Of a DNA stretch of 8,342 nucleotides, positions 1 to 5,922 are shown one piece after another. A model generated the notes under the pieces. That model saw only the letters and a list, made by a program, of their open reading frames with translations. It ran no database searches and was not told the origin of the DNA. Source of the stretch: Rhodothermales bacterium (lineage in GTDB: Bacteria > Bacteroidota > Rhodothermia > Rhodothermales > VXPQ01); assembly GCA_028283985.1 (NCBI GenBank), contig JANQSQ010000333.1, positions 1-8,342 on the forward strand. Direction: 5' to 3'. Made by a program: the position numbers and the translations under genes. How positions within the stretch are numbered: the stretch's first letter is position 1; every line of letters begins with the position of its first letter.

Positions 1-455
1 CGCCGGCGATCCATGGCCACCACACGCACGTTGCTTCCGGCCGCAATGAAATCCCCTTCCGTAGCCACTTCGATGCGTTCTCCGTCGATGCGGGCTACAC
101 CGGTCGGGCGCAAGGGCGTTACCGCCACCCCGGTCTTGCCGAGATACTTTGCCCGGCGCTCGGTTTCCCGGTCTTCCCCGGGCCGTTCTCCCGTAATCGT
201 CGTACCCAGTATAAATCGATCCCAGGCTCCCGATGTCCACATCCAGTAAAAAAGGCCGCCCCCCGCTATCGCCGTGCCCACAATGACATAGATTCCGCCC
301 AGCAACCCGGATTCCGTGAAGGCGTAGCCGATAGCGAAAAGAATGACAATGAAACCGAAGATGCCCACCACATTGAAACCGGGCACGAGATAAACTTCCA
401 CGGCAATCAGACCGAGACCCACCAGAACGAGCGCTATGGGAAGAAAAAATTCCAT
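1..455 (-). CDS. Short NfeD-family membrane protein (3' end cut off by window edge)
   Basis: The reading frame is open to the left edge and gives 151 residues with no stop. Three hydrophobic segments (about residues 3-23, 28-48 and 52-73) are followed by a charged linker (88-103) and an NfeD-type OB-fold beta domain from about 104 (YLGKTGVAVTPLRPTG, then IDGERIEV). The helix motif EVYLVPGFNVVG and the OB-fold both resemble the C-terminal half of the long NfeD protein just upstream, so this looks like a protease-less partner or paralogue. NfeD OB domains are thought to associate with SPFH/flotillin-like proteins at membrane microdomains. ATG at 455 is the first good start. It lies 34 nt after the upstream stop, so the two genes probably share a transcript. 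No Shine-Dalgarno sequence is visible. A flotillin-like gene further downstream is expected from family context but is outside the window. Confidence 0.86.
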   Translation of the reverse strand, partial: MEFFLPIALVLVGLGLIAVEVYLVPGFNVVGIFGFIVILFAIGYAFTESGLLGGIYVIVGTAIAGGGLFYWMWTSGAWDRFILGTTITGERPGEDRETERRAKYLGKTGVAVTPLRPTGVARIDGERIEVATEGDFIAAGSNVRVVAMDRR

Positions 456-489
456 CAGGTAATCAGGGGTATTGCCGGAGGAAAAAAAG

Positions 490-1905
490 TCATGTGGCGG
501 AAGGCGCCGTACGTACGATCACGCGGCTGCCGCGCACCCGGATTATTTCCACCCTGGTTCCGGGCAAAACAAACTCCCCGCGCGTCACCACATCGATGCG
601 TTCCCCCTCGATGTCCGCCATGCCCGCGGGACGCAACGGGGTCAGGGAGACGCCCGTCCGGCCAACCAGCTCTTCCATGGTTTCAGACGAAACGTAGCCG
701 GAGGCGCTGGCAAGTTCCGGCGCCAGCACCAGCTGGCCGAATCGCTCCGATTTTGGAAGATATTTACTGAGAGAAAACATGAGAACGATCAGCAGGACCA
801 GGGTGGCCGCCATCGTACCCACCGCGGGCGCCAGCGCGGCGAAAGGCGGAAACGAAAGCCCGACATTACCGACCAGGGCCGCAAAAAGCGAACCGGCCAC
901 AAGCACCAGCCCGCTGATGCCCGCCACGCCAAAACCCGGAATCACGAAGATCTCGGCAAGCAGGAGCAACACCCCGATGCCGAAAAGCACGATTTCCCAG
1001 CTCTGGACGAGACCGATCATGTAGTGCGGCGCAAAAAACATGGTGGCGCCGATGGCGGCGATAGCTCCGGGAAATCCAACGCCGGGCGTTTGCAATTCGA
1101 AGTACAGCCCACCCATCATCATCAGCATGAGGAGGGACTGCAGAACCGGCGAACTGAGAAACCGCAGCGCCCGTTCGAGGGTCGAGGCGCGGTGCGCCAC
1201 CGAAGCGGTCGGGGCCAGACCGGCTTGTTCCACCACCGCATCGGTATCGGAAAGAATGGCGTCCGCAACACCCAGCCGAAGCGCCTCCTCGGAAGAAAGC
1301 GTCAACACGCTGCCGGCCTCGGACACACCCTCGACTTCCAGTTCTTCATCCACCATGGCTTCCGCAATGCGCGGATCGCGCCCATTGGCCTCCGCAGTGG
1401 CCCGCATCAACCCCCTCATGTAACTCTGGTACTTGTCCGGCGCCGCCTCTCCCGAACCGCCCTCCACCACCGTGGCCGCCCCGATGGAAGCGCCCGGAAC
1501 CATTACGATCCGGTCGCTGGCATAGGATATGAGCGCACCGGCGGAGGCCGCATTCTTGTCGATAAAAGCCACCGTGACCGGCTCGAGATCCAGGATCGTC
1601 TTGCGAATCTTGTCGGCGGCGTCCACCAGTCCGCCGAACGTATCCACGTGAAAGACGATCAGCGATGCGCCAGCCGCTTCCGCATCGCCGGCGGCTCGCC
1701 CCACGTACCGGGCGAGTACATTGTCGATAGGGCCCTGAATCGGAACAATGTACACGGGCCCGTCGGTCAGCGGCGCTTCGAACAGCGTGTCCGACGACGA
1801 CGAGGAGGAAGCCTGTTGCGACTGACCGGACGCGGGAAAAAACAGGCCGAACAGCAAGCCTGCCGGGATAAGAAACGGAACGAAGCGCCTTGCAAGGCTA
1901 TTCAT
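490..1905 (-). CDS. nfeD: Long NfeD protein: membrane-bound ClpP-class serine protease with C-terminal OB domain
   Basis: This 471-aa protein has the full long-NfeD architecture. An N-terminal signal sequence (about 8-27, ending ASGQ) and a Ser-rich linker (33-38) precede a ClpP/crotonase-fold protease domain (about 49-230). Five hydrophobic segments follow (about 253-272, 276-296, 303-323, 326-346 and 355-379), then a soluble OB-fold (about 410-466, GRTGVSLTPLRPAG). The likely catalytic dyad is Ser121 in NAASAGAL and Lys158 in PDKYQSYM, matching the Ser/Lys arrangement known for the archaeal homologue PH1510. HVDTFGGLVDAA (86-97) is the conserved strand-turn before the active site. Characterised members cleave hydrophobic stretches of stomatin-like SPFH partners at the membrane. 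The next gene on the strand is a short NfeD protein, as in nfeD-SPFH operons. The start at 1905 is the only one that retains the whole signal peptide. The exact substrate is unknown. Confidence 0.94.
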   Translation of the reverse strand: MNSLARRFVPFLIPAGLLFGLFFPASGQSQQASSSSSSDTLFEAPLTDGPVYIVPIQGPIDNVLARYVGRAAGDAEAAGASLIVFHVDTFGGLVDAADKIRKTILDLEPVTVAFIDKNAASAGALISYASDRIVMVPGASIGAATVVEGGSGEAAPDKYQSYMRGLMRATAEANGRDPRIAEAMVDEELEVEGVSEAGSVLTLSSEEALRLGVADAILSDTDAVVEQAGLAPTASVAHRASTLERALRFLSSPVLQSLLMLMMMGGLYFELQTPGVGFPGAIAAIGATMFFAPHYMIGLVQSWEIVLFGIGVLLLLAEIFVIPGFGVAGISGLVLVAGSLFAALVGNVGLSFPPFAALAPAVGTMAATLVLLIVLMFSLSKYLPKSERFGQLVLAPELASASGYVSSETMEELVGRTGVSLTPLRPAGMADIEGERIDVVTRGEFVLPGTRVEIIRVRGSRVIVRTAPSAT

Positions 1906-1982
1906 GGCGGCGCAGAATCATGGAAAAAGGTACCTGACTGTTTTACGGAGATTCCTTGAAATAAGATTCACTCCGCAGGCGC

Positions 1983-1997
1983 TTAGGGCCTGTTACC
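1983..1997 (-). repeat. 3'-end repeat motif, copy A
   Basis: Read on the minus strand the site is GGTAACAGGCCCTAA, and the lipoprotein's TAA stop lies inside it. It matches the copy at 5122-5136 exactly over 15 bases and the copy at 2629-2642 over 13-14. All copies lie at or just past a gene end. Confidence 0.8.
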
Positions 1998-2529
1998 GCA
2001 AGACCGTATCGTCCCGTTCGAACGGCGTCCCGGCGGGTTTCAGGCCGTACTTTGCGAATGCCTCGTCGAGCTCCGGCATGAACCGGGATCGAATCGGACG
2101 GGTCAGGTACTGAATCTTGCTTGCCCTGCCGAATATGTATTTCCGGAACGGATGTATGTAGATGCGCACATGATCGCGCCCCAGCGGAGTTACTTCCATA
2201 TACACAGTAATTCTGTACATACCCCAATTCCCTAATACGCGCTCCTTCGTTGCAATGGCATGGGGCAGCTCGGTGGCCGTCGTGTCCCATCCTGCTTCGT
2301 TGAGAGCGGCAACGATCCGTTCGGGGACGGTTCTTGCGACGGCGCCCCCATCCGGCGCCATGCCGGACGGCTCGCCCGGCGGTTCCACTGCTCCGGAAAC
2401 GGCAATCGCAAGAAGCGTATCCGAAGCCGGTGTGTCGTAATCCCGGTACAGAGGGGCAAGGGACGGAGCGCACGCCGAAAGCAAAAGAGAAGCGCCGAGA
2501 AGCGCCGCCGGTGCGCATAATCGTTTCAT
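1993..2529 (-). CDS. Uncharacterised lipoprotein, 178 aa
   Basis: The protein begins with a type II signal peptide: a basic start (MKR), a hydrophobic core (residues 5-17) and the lipobox LLSAC with Cys20 as the lipidation site. The mature part (about 158 aa) is mostly soluble, with a conserved-looking C-terminal half (about 97-160) rich in Tyr, Arg and Phe (VRIYIHPFRKYIFGRASKIQ, then YLTRPIRSRFMPEL). I do not recognise the family and assign no function. The frame extends upstream to an ATG at 2643, but that start would bury the signal peptide and lies above a strong promoter element (2549-2556), so ATG at 2529 is preferred. The TAA stop (1993-1995) is embedded in one copy of a repeated 3'-end motif. 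The gene is on the same strand as nfeD (87-nt gap) but has its own promoter. Confidence 0.8.
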   Translation of the reverse strand: MKRLCAPAALLGASLLLSACAPSLAPLYRDYDTPASDTLLAIAVSGAVEPPGEPSGMAPDGGAVARTVPERIVAALNEAGWDTTATELPHAIATKERVLGNWGMYRITVYMEVTPLGRDHVRIYIHPFRKYIFGRASKIQYLTRPIRSRFMPELDEAFAKYGLKPAGTPFERDDTVLR

Positions 2530-2548
2530 GATCCTTCGGCTTGCAGGG

Positions 2549-2556
2549 CAAAGATA
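2549..2556 (-). promoter_or_regulatory. Bacteroidota-type -7 promoter element for the lipoprotein gene
   Basis: On the minus strand the octamer is TATCTTTG, an exact match to the TAnnTTTG -7 element used by the Bacteroidota primary sigma factor. It lies about 20 nt above the chosen ATG, which would give a 5' leader of only about 10-15 nt. No clear TTTG -33 element is seen at the usual 19-21 nt spacing. It is the only exact match to this pattern that I found near a gene start in the window. Confidence 0.55.
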
Positions 2557-2628
2557 GCGAACGTCCTTGTACGTACGCATGAAAGGCAACCGGGATATTC
2601 GGCGCGGCCGGGCCTCATATCCCTGTTC

Positions 2629-2649
2629 AGGGCCTGTTACCACTATGCA
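2629..2649 (-). repeat. 3'-end repeat motif, copy B (21 bp)
   Basis: On the minus strand this reads TGCATAGTGG followed by TAACAGGCCCT, identical over all 21 bases to the plus-strand copy at 5114-5134. It lies in the 141-nt gap between the alpha/beta hydrolase stop (2671) and the lipoprotein start (2529), 21 nt downstream of the hydrolase stop. The plus-strand bases 2621-2632 (CCCTGTTCAGGG) overlap it and are themselves a near-palindrome. Confidence 0.85.
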
Positions 2650-2662
2650 GCGGCGCTCTGCG

Positions 2663-2679
2663 GGGCCTGTTTATACCGC
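2663..2679 (-). repeat. 3'-end repeat motif, divergent copy D
   Basis: On the minus strand this is GCGGTATAAACAGGCCC. It equals copy A with its left extension (GCGGTAACAGGCCC, 1986-1999) except for a 3-nt insertion, and the insertion position carries the TAA stop of the alpha/beta hydrolase gene. As in copy A, the stop codon falls inside the motif. The short length makes this weaker than the A/B/C matches. Confidence 0.5.
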
Positions 2680-3483
2680 CAGGGAAGCGGCGCTCACGCG
2701 CTCCCGCAGAAAATGCAGCATGATCCGGTTGAACGTCTCCGGATGTTCCAGCATCGGGGCATGACCGCACTTGTCAATCAAGTGCAGCTCGGAATCCGGG
2801 ATGAGTTCCTCGAACTCCCTTGCCACATCCGGCGGCGTAATCGCGTCATTCGCCCCCCATACGAGCAGCGTCGGCACCTGGACCTCATGCAAACGAGTAC
2901 GAACGGTCTCGTTTTTCGACGCCCTTGCCATCTTGATCAGTCTGATCGCACAGGACCGATCTGCGACGACTTCCAGCATCTCGTTCACCAGATCTTCCGT
3001 CACCTGTTCCTTTTCGTAGAAAGTGATGGCTGCCCGTTCCCGGACGAAGTTCGGATCATACCGGCGCGGGCTGCCCGTTCCCATTTCCACCTCGTACAAA
3101 CCCGAGGAGCCGGTGAGTATCAGTGCGCCTGCGCGCTCGGGGTGGGCGAAAATATACAGGATGGCGAGTTGGCCTCCGAGCGAGTTGCCCGCAAGCGTCA
3201 CGAAATCAAGCTCCATCGCGTCGAGGAATGCATGCACGTACTGCACCAGGCCTTGCATGCTGGTCTGCCCGATAGGAAGGGTGTAGACCGGCAGAAAAGG
3301 AACGATGGCGCGATATCCGTTAGCCGCCACGGACTGGACGGCGTCCGTCCAATTCGTCAGATTTCCCAACATGCCATGCAGGAAAATAATTGGAGGGCGC
3401 TCCGTCACAGGCCCTTCGTCTAAATACCGGAAGCCGCCCCGCTCCCTGACGTTGTAGAGGGATTTCTCTATAACCGTGTACAT
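2671..3483 (-). CDS. Alpha/beta-fold hydrolase
   Basis: A 270-aa single-domain alpha/beta hydrolase, probably cytoplasmic as no signal peptide is seen. The oxyanion-hole motif HGMLGN starts at His36, the nucleophile elbow GNSLGG places Ser101, the acid is Asp213 in WGANDAITP, and the base is His241 in CGHAPMLEHP, so a complete Ser-Asp-His triad is present. Residues about 130-190 form the variable lid region. The overall layout is that of the large MenH/BphD-like group of C-C or ester hydrolases. The substrate cannot be read from sequence and no neighbour suggests one. ATG at 3483 (MYTVIEKSLY) is chosen over an in-frame ATG 36 nt upstream because a promoter-like TATCTTG lies just above, at 3523-3517. 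The stop codon sits inside a divergent copy of the repeated 3'-end motif. Confidence 0.9.
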   Translation of the reverse strand: MYTVIEKSLYNVRERGGFRYLDEGPVTERPPIIFLHGMLGNLTNWTDAVQSVAANGYRAIVPFLPVYTLPIGQTSMQGLVQYVHAFLDAMELDFVTLAGNSLGGQLAILYIFAHPERAGALILTGSSGLYEVEMGTGSPRRYDPNFVRERAAITFYEKEQVTEDLVNEMLEVVADRSCAIRLIKMARASKNETVRTRLHEVQVPTLLVWGANDAITPPDVAREFEELIPDSELHLIDKCGHAPMLEHPETFNRIMLHFLRERVSAASLAV

Positions 3484-3784
3484 GCACTCTGCATTCAATG
3501 ACGCGCAATGACCTGACAAGATACGGCGTAAAGGCTTTCAATAAAAATGGGCCGGTCACCTCTGTCGCTTCCCGTTCGTGAAGTGTCGTGCAGGGGTCCT
3601 CAAAAATGTTTTCCCAGGCGCTGACCGGGATGTTTCGTATTCCGAGCCGGTTATGGAGCAGGTTATGTGTCGTCCGTATTGAAACTTTGCGCCCCGATCC
3701 GGGTAAATAATTGGTTCCTTTGCGGGAGCCCTGTAAACAAGCTGCTGAACACTACTACCGTATTTACGACAGGAGATCGTCATT
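3484..3784. promoter_or_regulatory. Divergent intergenic region between the hydrolase and the ribosomal-type gene
   Basis: About 300 bp without a credible gene. For the minus-strand hydrolase, TATCTTG at 3523-3517 is one base short of the TAnnTTTG consensus. For the plus-strand gene, TTTG at 3686-3689 followed 18 nt later by TAATTGG at 3708-3714 is a loose -33/-7 pair. Two direct copies of GC(c/a)GGTTATG (3646-3655 and 3658-3667) lie just above it, 12 bp apart. All of these are weak matches and the exact promoters are not established. Confidence 0.4.
3771..3775 (+). promoter_or_regulatory. Shine-Dalgarno AGGAG for the 31-aa ribosomal-type protein
   Basis: AGGAG lies 9 nt before the ATG at 3785, ideal spacing. 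It is the only well-spaced strong Shine-Dalgarno sequence seen ahead of any gene here; the other starts lack one or have a badly spaced purine run. This supports the reality of the small gene. Confidence 0.6.
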
Positions 3785-3880
3785 ATGCCATGCGGACGTA
3801 AACGAAAGCGACACAAGATCGCTACCCATAAAAGAAAAAAGCGTCTTCGGAAGAATCGCCATAAGAAGAAAGGAAGATAA
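3785..3880 (+). CDS. 31-aa AURKAIP1/COX24-domain protein (small ribosomal-subunit type)
   Basis: The frame encodes MPCGRKRKRHKIATHKRK followed by KRLRKNRHKKKGR, 31 residues of which about two thirds are Lys, Arg or His. This is the compact, extremely basic protein annotated across Bacteroidota as AURKAIP1/COX24 domain-containing. The domain is shared with mitochondrial ribosomal protein mS38 and actinobacterial bS22, which sit in the small-subunit rRNA near the decoding region. A role as a ribosomal protein threaded into 16S rRNA is therefore likely but inferred. The gene is easy to miss because of its size. A Shine-Dalgarno AGGAG sits 9 nt before the ATG and the stop is TAA. It is followed 29 nt later by the YtxH-family gene, so the two may be cotranscribed. 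The antisense frame across this stretch is judged spurious. Confidence 0.9.
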   Translation: MPCGRKRKRHKIATHKRKKRLRKNRHKKKGR

Positions 3881-3909
3881 ACATCGGGCTTGACCTGAGT
3901 ACACATCGA

Positions 3910-4245
3910 ATGAAGCACTACACACTGGGTAATATCGTTCGAGCAGGGGTATGGGGCCTGATAGCCGGCGTATCCGCAGGTTTTGCCGTGGGGCTGCTGC
4001 TGGCGCCGGGAGAGGGACGGAAACTGCGCCGCCGCCTTGTTTATCAACTGGAAACGCTGGCGGATCGGATCGGATCGGTCGTTGAGGACTTCTCCGGCCC
4101 GGAAGGCGATAGCGAAGCACGCCGCACGGGAAATCGACTCGTCGAGGACGCCGAGGAGGAGGCGCGCCGGATCCGGGACGAAATAGATGCATTGCTTGGG
4201 GATGCCCGGGGCGCTTCTTTGCCTTCTTCCGAAGAGGAAAAATAA
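3910..4245 (+). CDS. YtxH-family small membrane protein
   Basis: A 111-aa protein with one Gly/Ala-rich transmembrane segment (about residues 13-33, GLIAGVSAGFAVGLLLAP) followed at once by GEGRKLRRRL, the pattern typical of YtxH domains. Residues about 40-98 are charged and predicted helical (LETLADRIGSVVEDF, then RLVEDAEEEARRIRDEIDAL), probably a coiled coil in the cytoplasm. The tail is acidic (PSSEEEK). YtxH proteins are widespread and linked to general stress in Firmicutes, but their molecular function is unknown. It lies 29 nt after the ribosomal-type gene and 54 nt before the YaaA gene, all on one strand, so a common transcript is possible. No Shine-Dalgarno is visible. ATG at 3910 is the natural start because it leaves only a short tail before the membrane segment. 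Confidence 0.82.
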   Translation: MKHYTLGNIVRAGVWGLIAGVSAGFAVGLLLAPGEGRKLRRRLVYQLETLADRIGSVVEDFSGPEGDSEARRTGNRLVEDAEEEARRIRDEIDALLGDARGASLPSSEEEK

Positions 4246-4260
4246 CCATAGTATTAGGGT

Positions 4261-4286
4261 CTCCGGCACGATGCATCCCGCCGGAG
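4261..4286 (+). other. GC-rich hairpin between the ytxH-like gene and yaaA
   Basis: CTCCGGC (4261-4267) pairs perfectly with GCCGGAG (4280-4286) across a 12-nt loop. The hairpin begins 15 nt after the YtxH stop and ends 13 nt before the yaaA ATG. No T-tract follows, so it is not a standard intrinsic terminator. It could be a partial terminator, an mRNA-processing barrier or a leader structure for yaaA. Confidence 0.45.
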
Positions 4287-4299
4287 CACTTCCTGTCTC

Positions 4300-5112
4300 A
4301 TGCCGAACTTTTCGATTCTTCTCCCGCCTTCCGAAAAATCGCAACCGGGGGGTAATCCTTTCGTTCCGGACATGTTCGACTACCGCACGCCGAACACGTT
4401 CAACTATTTCAACGAATTGAACCCCGAGCGCCGGAAGATCATCGGCGCCGTACAGGAAGCGATCGAAGCCGGGGGGGATCTCGAAAAACTGTTTGCGGTC
4501 AACGGAGAAGATCTGGCGCAAGCCATCGAGTTGAATCAGGAAATCTACGACGCGCCGCTCATGGCTGCGCTGGAGCGCTTCAGCCCGGGCGTGATGTACG
4601 AAGCCATGGATTTTCCGGGATTGCCCACGGGCGCGCAACGCCGCCTGCTCGAAAACGGCGTCATTTTCTCCGGATTTTTCGGGCTGTTGCGCCCGGACGA
4701 CCTTGTTCCCGACCACCGGCTGCCCATCGAGTCGGAGGTGCCGAATATCGGCGCCCTGACCGATTTCTGGCGCCCTTTCGTCAGTCCTGCCCTCAATCGG
4801 ACTATCGCCGGTGCGTTCGTATGGGACATGCTGCCCGATTCACACCTTGCCGCCTGGGAAAACGACCATAGCTATGCGCAGATCGTGCGCGTAAAGTTCT
4901 ACGACGAAAAGAACGGATCGCGGCAGGAACCGGGTGAAAACCTGGCGCCGCTCAGAGGAAAACTGGTCAATTTCATTGTGCGTGAATCGCTGGAAGACCT
5001 GGAGCCTCTACTGCATTGGACACACCCGGACGGATATACGTACGACCCGGACGGGACCACGGAAAACGCCGCATCGAAGGAAACAGAGATTGTCTTCGTG
5101 CGGCGCGCCTGA
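4300..5112 (+). CDS. yaaA: YaaA-family peroxide stress protein (UPF0246/DUF328)
   Basis: The 270-aa length and motif order fit the YaaA family: ILLPPSEKS (6-14), NPERRK (41-46), GVMYEAMD (97-104), FSGFFGLLRPDDLVPDHRL (123-141), DFWRPF (155-160), KFYDEKNG (199-206) and GKLVNFIV (220-227). E. coli YaaA is induced by OxyR, lowers intracellular free iron during H2O2 stress and binds unusual DNA structures; it is a soluble cytoplasmic protein. The N terminus (PPSEKSQPGG) is closer to the actinobacterial-type branch as I recall it than to E. coli YaaA (ISPAKTLD). No OxyR-type site was identified. A GC-rich hairpin ends 13 nt before the ATG. The gene converges on coaX with only 20 nt between stops, and that gap is filled by a copy of the 21-bp repeat. 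Confidence 0.88.
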   Translation: MPNFSILLPPSEKSQPGGNPFVPDMFDYRTPNTFNYFNELNPERRKIIGAVQEAIEAGGDLEKLFAVNGEDLAQAIELNQEIYDAPLMAALERFSPGVMYEAMDFPGLPTGAQRRLLENGVIFSGFFGLLRPDDLVPDHRLPIESEVPNIGALTDFWRPFVSPALNRTIAGAFVWDMLPDSHLAAWENDHSYAQIVRVKFYDEKNGSRQEPGENLAPLRGKLVNFIVRESLEDLEPLLHWTHPDGYTYDPDGTTENAASKETEIVFVRRA

Positions 5113-5113
5113 G

Positions 5114-5134
5114 TGCATAGTGGTAACAGGCCCT
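5114..5134 (+). repeat. 3'-end repeat motif, copy C (21 bp), filling the yaaA/coaX convergent gap
   Basis: Plus strand TGCATAGTGG then TAACAGGCCCT, an exact 21-bp match to the reverse complement of 2629-2649. It starts 2 nt after the yaaA stop and overlaps two bases of the coaX TAG stop (5133-5135). Adding the next two bases (AA) extends the match to copy A (1983-1997) to 15 bases. Confidence 0.85.
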
Positions 5135-5903
5135 AATTCAGCGCCATGAGAAGGCGCACGCCTTTCAACACCAGATATTCGTCCGCCCGATCAATTTCCG
5201 GCGCCTGTTCTGCAAGCAGGTAACTCCATCCGCCGGTAGCCACCGCAAACGCTTCCCCCTGCAAGGTTTCCCGGATTCGGCGGAGGATGCCGCGCACGCC
5301 ATCAACGAACCCGTACATAATTCCGGATTGCATGGCTTCCGTCGTCGACCGGCCGACAAGAATGCGCGGCCATTCCGGAGCCGCGTCGGGAAGCTGCGCC
5401 GTGCCCCGGTGCAATGCATTCAGGGCAAGTTCCGGGCCGGGGCCGATCGTACCTCCGGCATAGACGCCGTTACTGTGCACGACCTCGCATGTAACGGCGC
5501 TGCCCGCATCGACGACGATCACGTGACGAGGATCGCCGTCCTGCGACGATTTTCCGTATTCGAACCAGGCGGCGGCAGCGGCGGCAAGGCGATCGACTCC
5601 CAGCGTTTCCGGGCTGGTGGAGTCAAGCCGGAACGGCAACCGCATCGCAGCATGGATTTGGACCGTAGCGTAGCCCCGGTCCTGCAGCAGACGGATCAGA
5701 CATGCGGCCGAATCCGGCACGACGGACGCTATCCCGGCCCGGTCGATGCTATGTCCGGCATTACCCAACCGGCTTATTGCTTCGTCCAGCCGGGCTTCCA
5801 TGCCTCCGGGGTCGTGCGGCAGCGAGAACGCATGGCGCAGCAGGTCTCCCTCGAACGCCGCCCCTTTGATCGCGCTGTTGCCTATGTCGAACGTGAGCCG
5901 CAT
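5133..5903 (-). CDS. coaX: Type III pantothenate kinase
   Basis: CoaX phosphorylates pantothenate with ATP to 4'-phosphopantothenate, the first committed step of coenzyme A synthesis, in the cytoplasm. The 256-aa protein shows the ASKHA-fold motifs in order: phosphate-binding DIGNSAIK at 6-13, TLGVDR at 100-105 with the catalytic Asp104, VDAGSAVTCEVV at 131-142, GGTIGPG at 150-156, and the second phosphate/adenosine loop ATGGWSYLL at 222-230. Type III enzymes are typically not feedback-inhibited by CoA and need a monovalent cation; this is family knowledge. The start at 5903 puts DxGNS at the usual position near the N terminus. It follows birA by 56 nt on the same strand, a common pairing, and probably shares its transcript. 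The stop overlaps a copy of the repeated 21-bp motif. Confidence 0.95.
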   Translation of the reverse strand: MRLTFDIGNSAIKGAAFEGDLLRHAFSLPHDPGGMEARLDEAISRLGNAGHSIDRAGIASVVPDSAACLIRLLQDRGYATVQIHAAMRLPFRLDSTSPETLGVDRLAAAAAAWFEYGKSSQDGDPRHVIVVDAGSAVTCEVVHSNGVYAGGTIGPGPELALNALHRGTAQLPDAAPEWPRILVGRSTTEAMQSGIMYGFVDGVRGILRRIRETLQGEAFAVATGGWSYLLAEQAPEIDRADEYLVLKGVRLLMALN

Positions 5904-5922
5904 GGATTTCGCTGGTTAATAC

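Noticed and set aside
472..1959. 495-codon open frame on the plus strand opposite nfeD
   Set aside because: It is fully antisense to a clear protease/NfeD gene, its composition is Arg/His/Gln/Gly-rich with no domain, and long antisense frames are common in G+C-rich genes.
3498..3581. 27-codon plus-strand frame in the divergent intergenic region
   Set aside because: No ribosome-binding site and no recognisable sequence; it overlaps the likely hydrolase promoter.
4247..4259. CATAGTATTAGGG after the YtxH stop as a fifth copy of the 3'-end motif
   Set aside because: Only CATAGT and a few scattered bases match, and the AACAGGCCC core is missing.
3556..4716. 386-codon minus-strand frame
   Set aside because: It runs antisense across the 31-aa gene, the ytxH-like gene and the start of yaaA, all with recognisable motifs; its own translation shows no domain.
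2629..5134. Complete transposon between the two 21-bp repeats
   Set aside because: No transposase and no target-site duplication; the enclosed genes look like normal chromosomal genes, and extra copies of the motif lie outside the pair.
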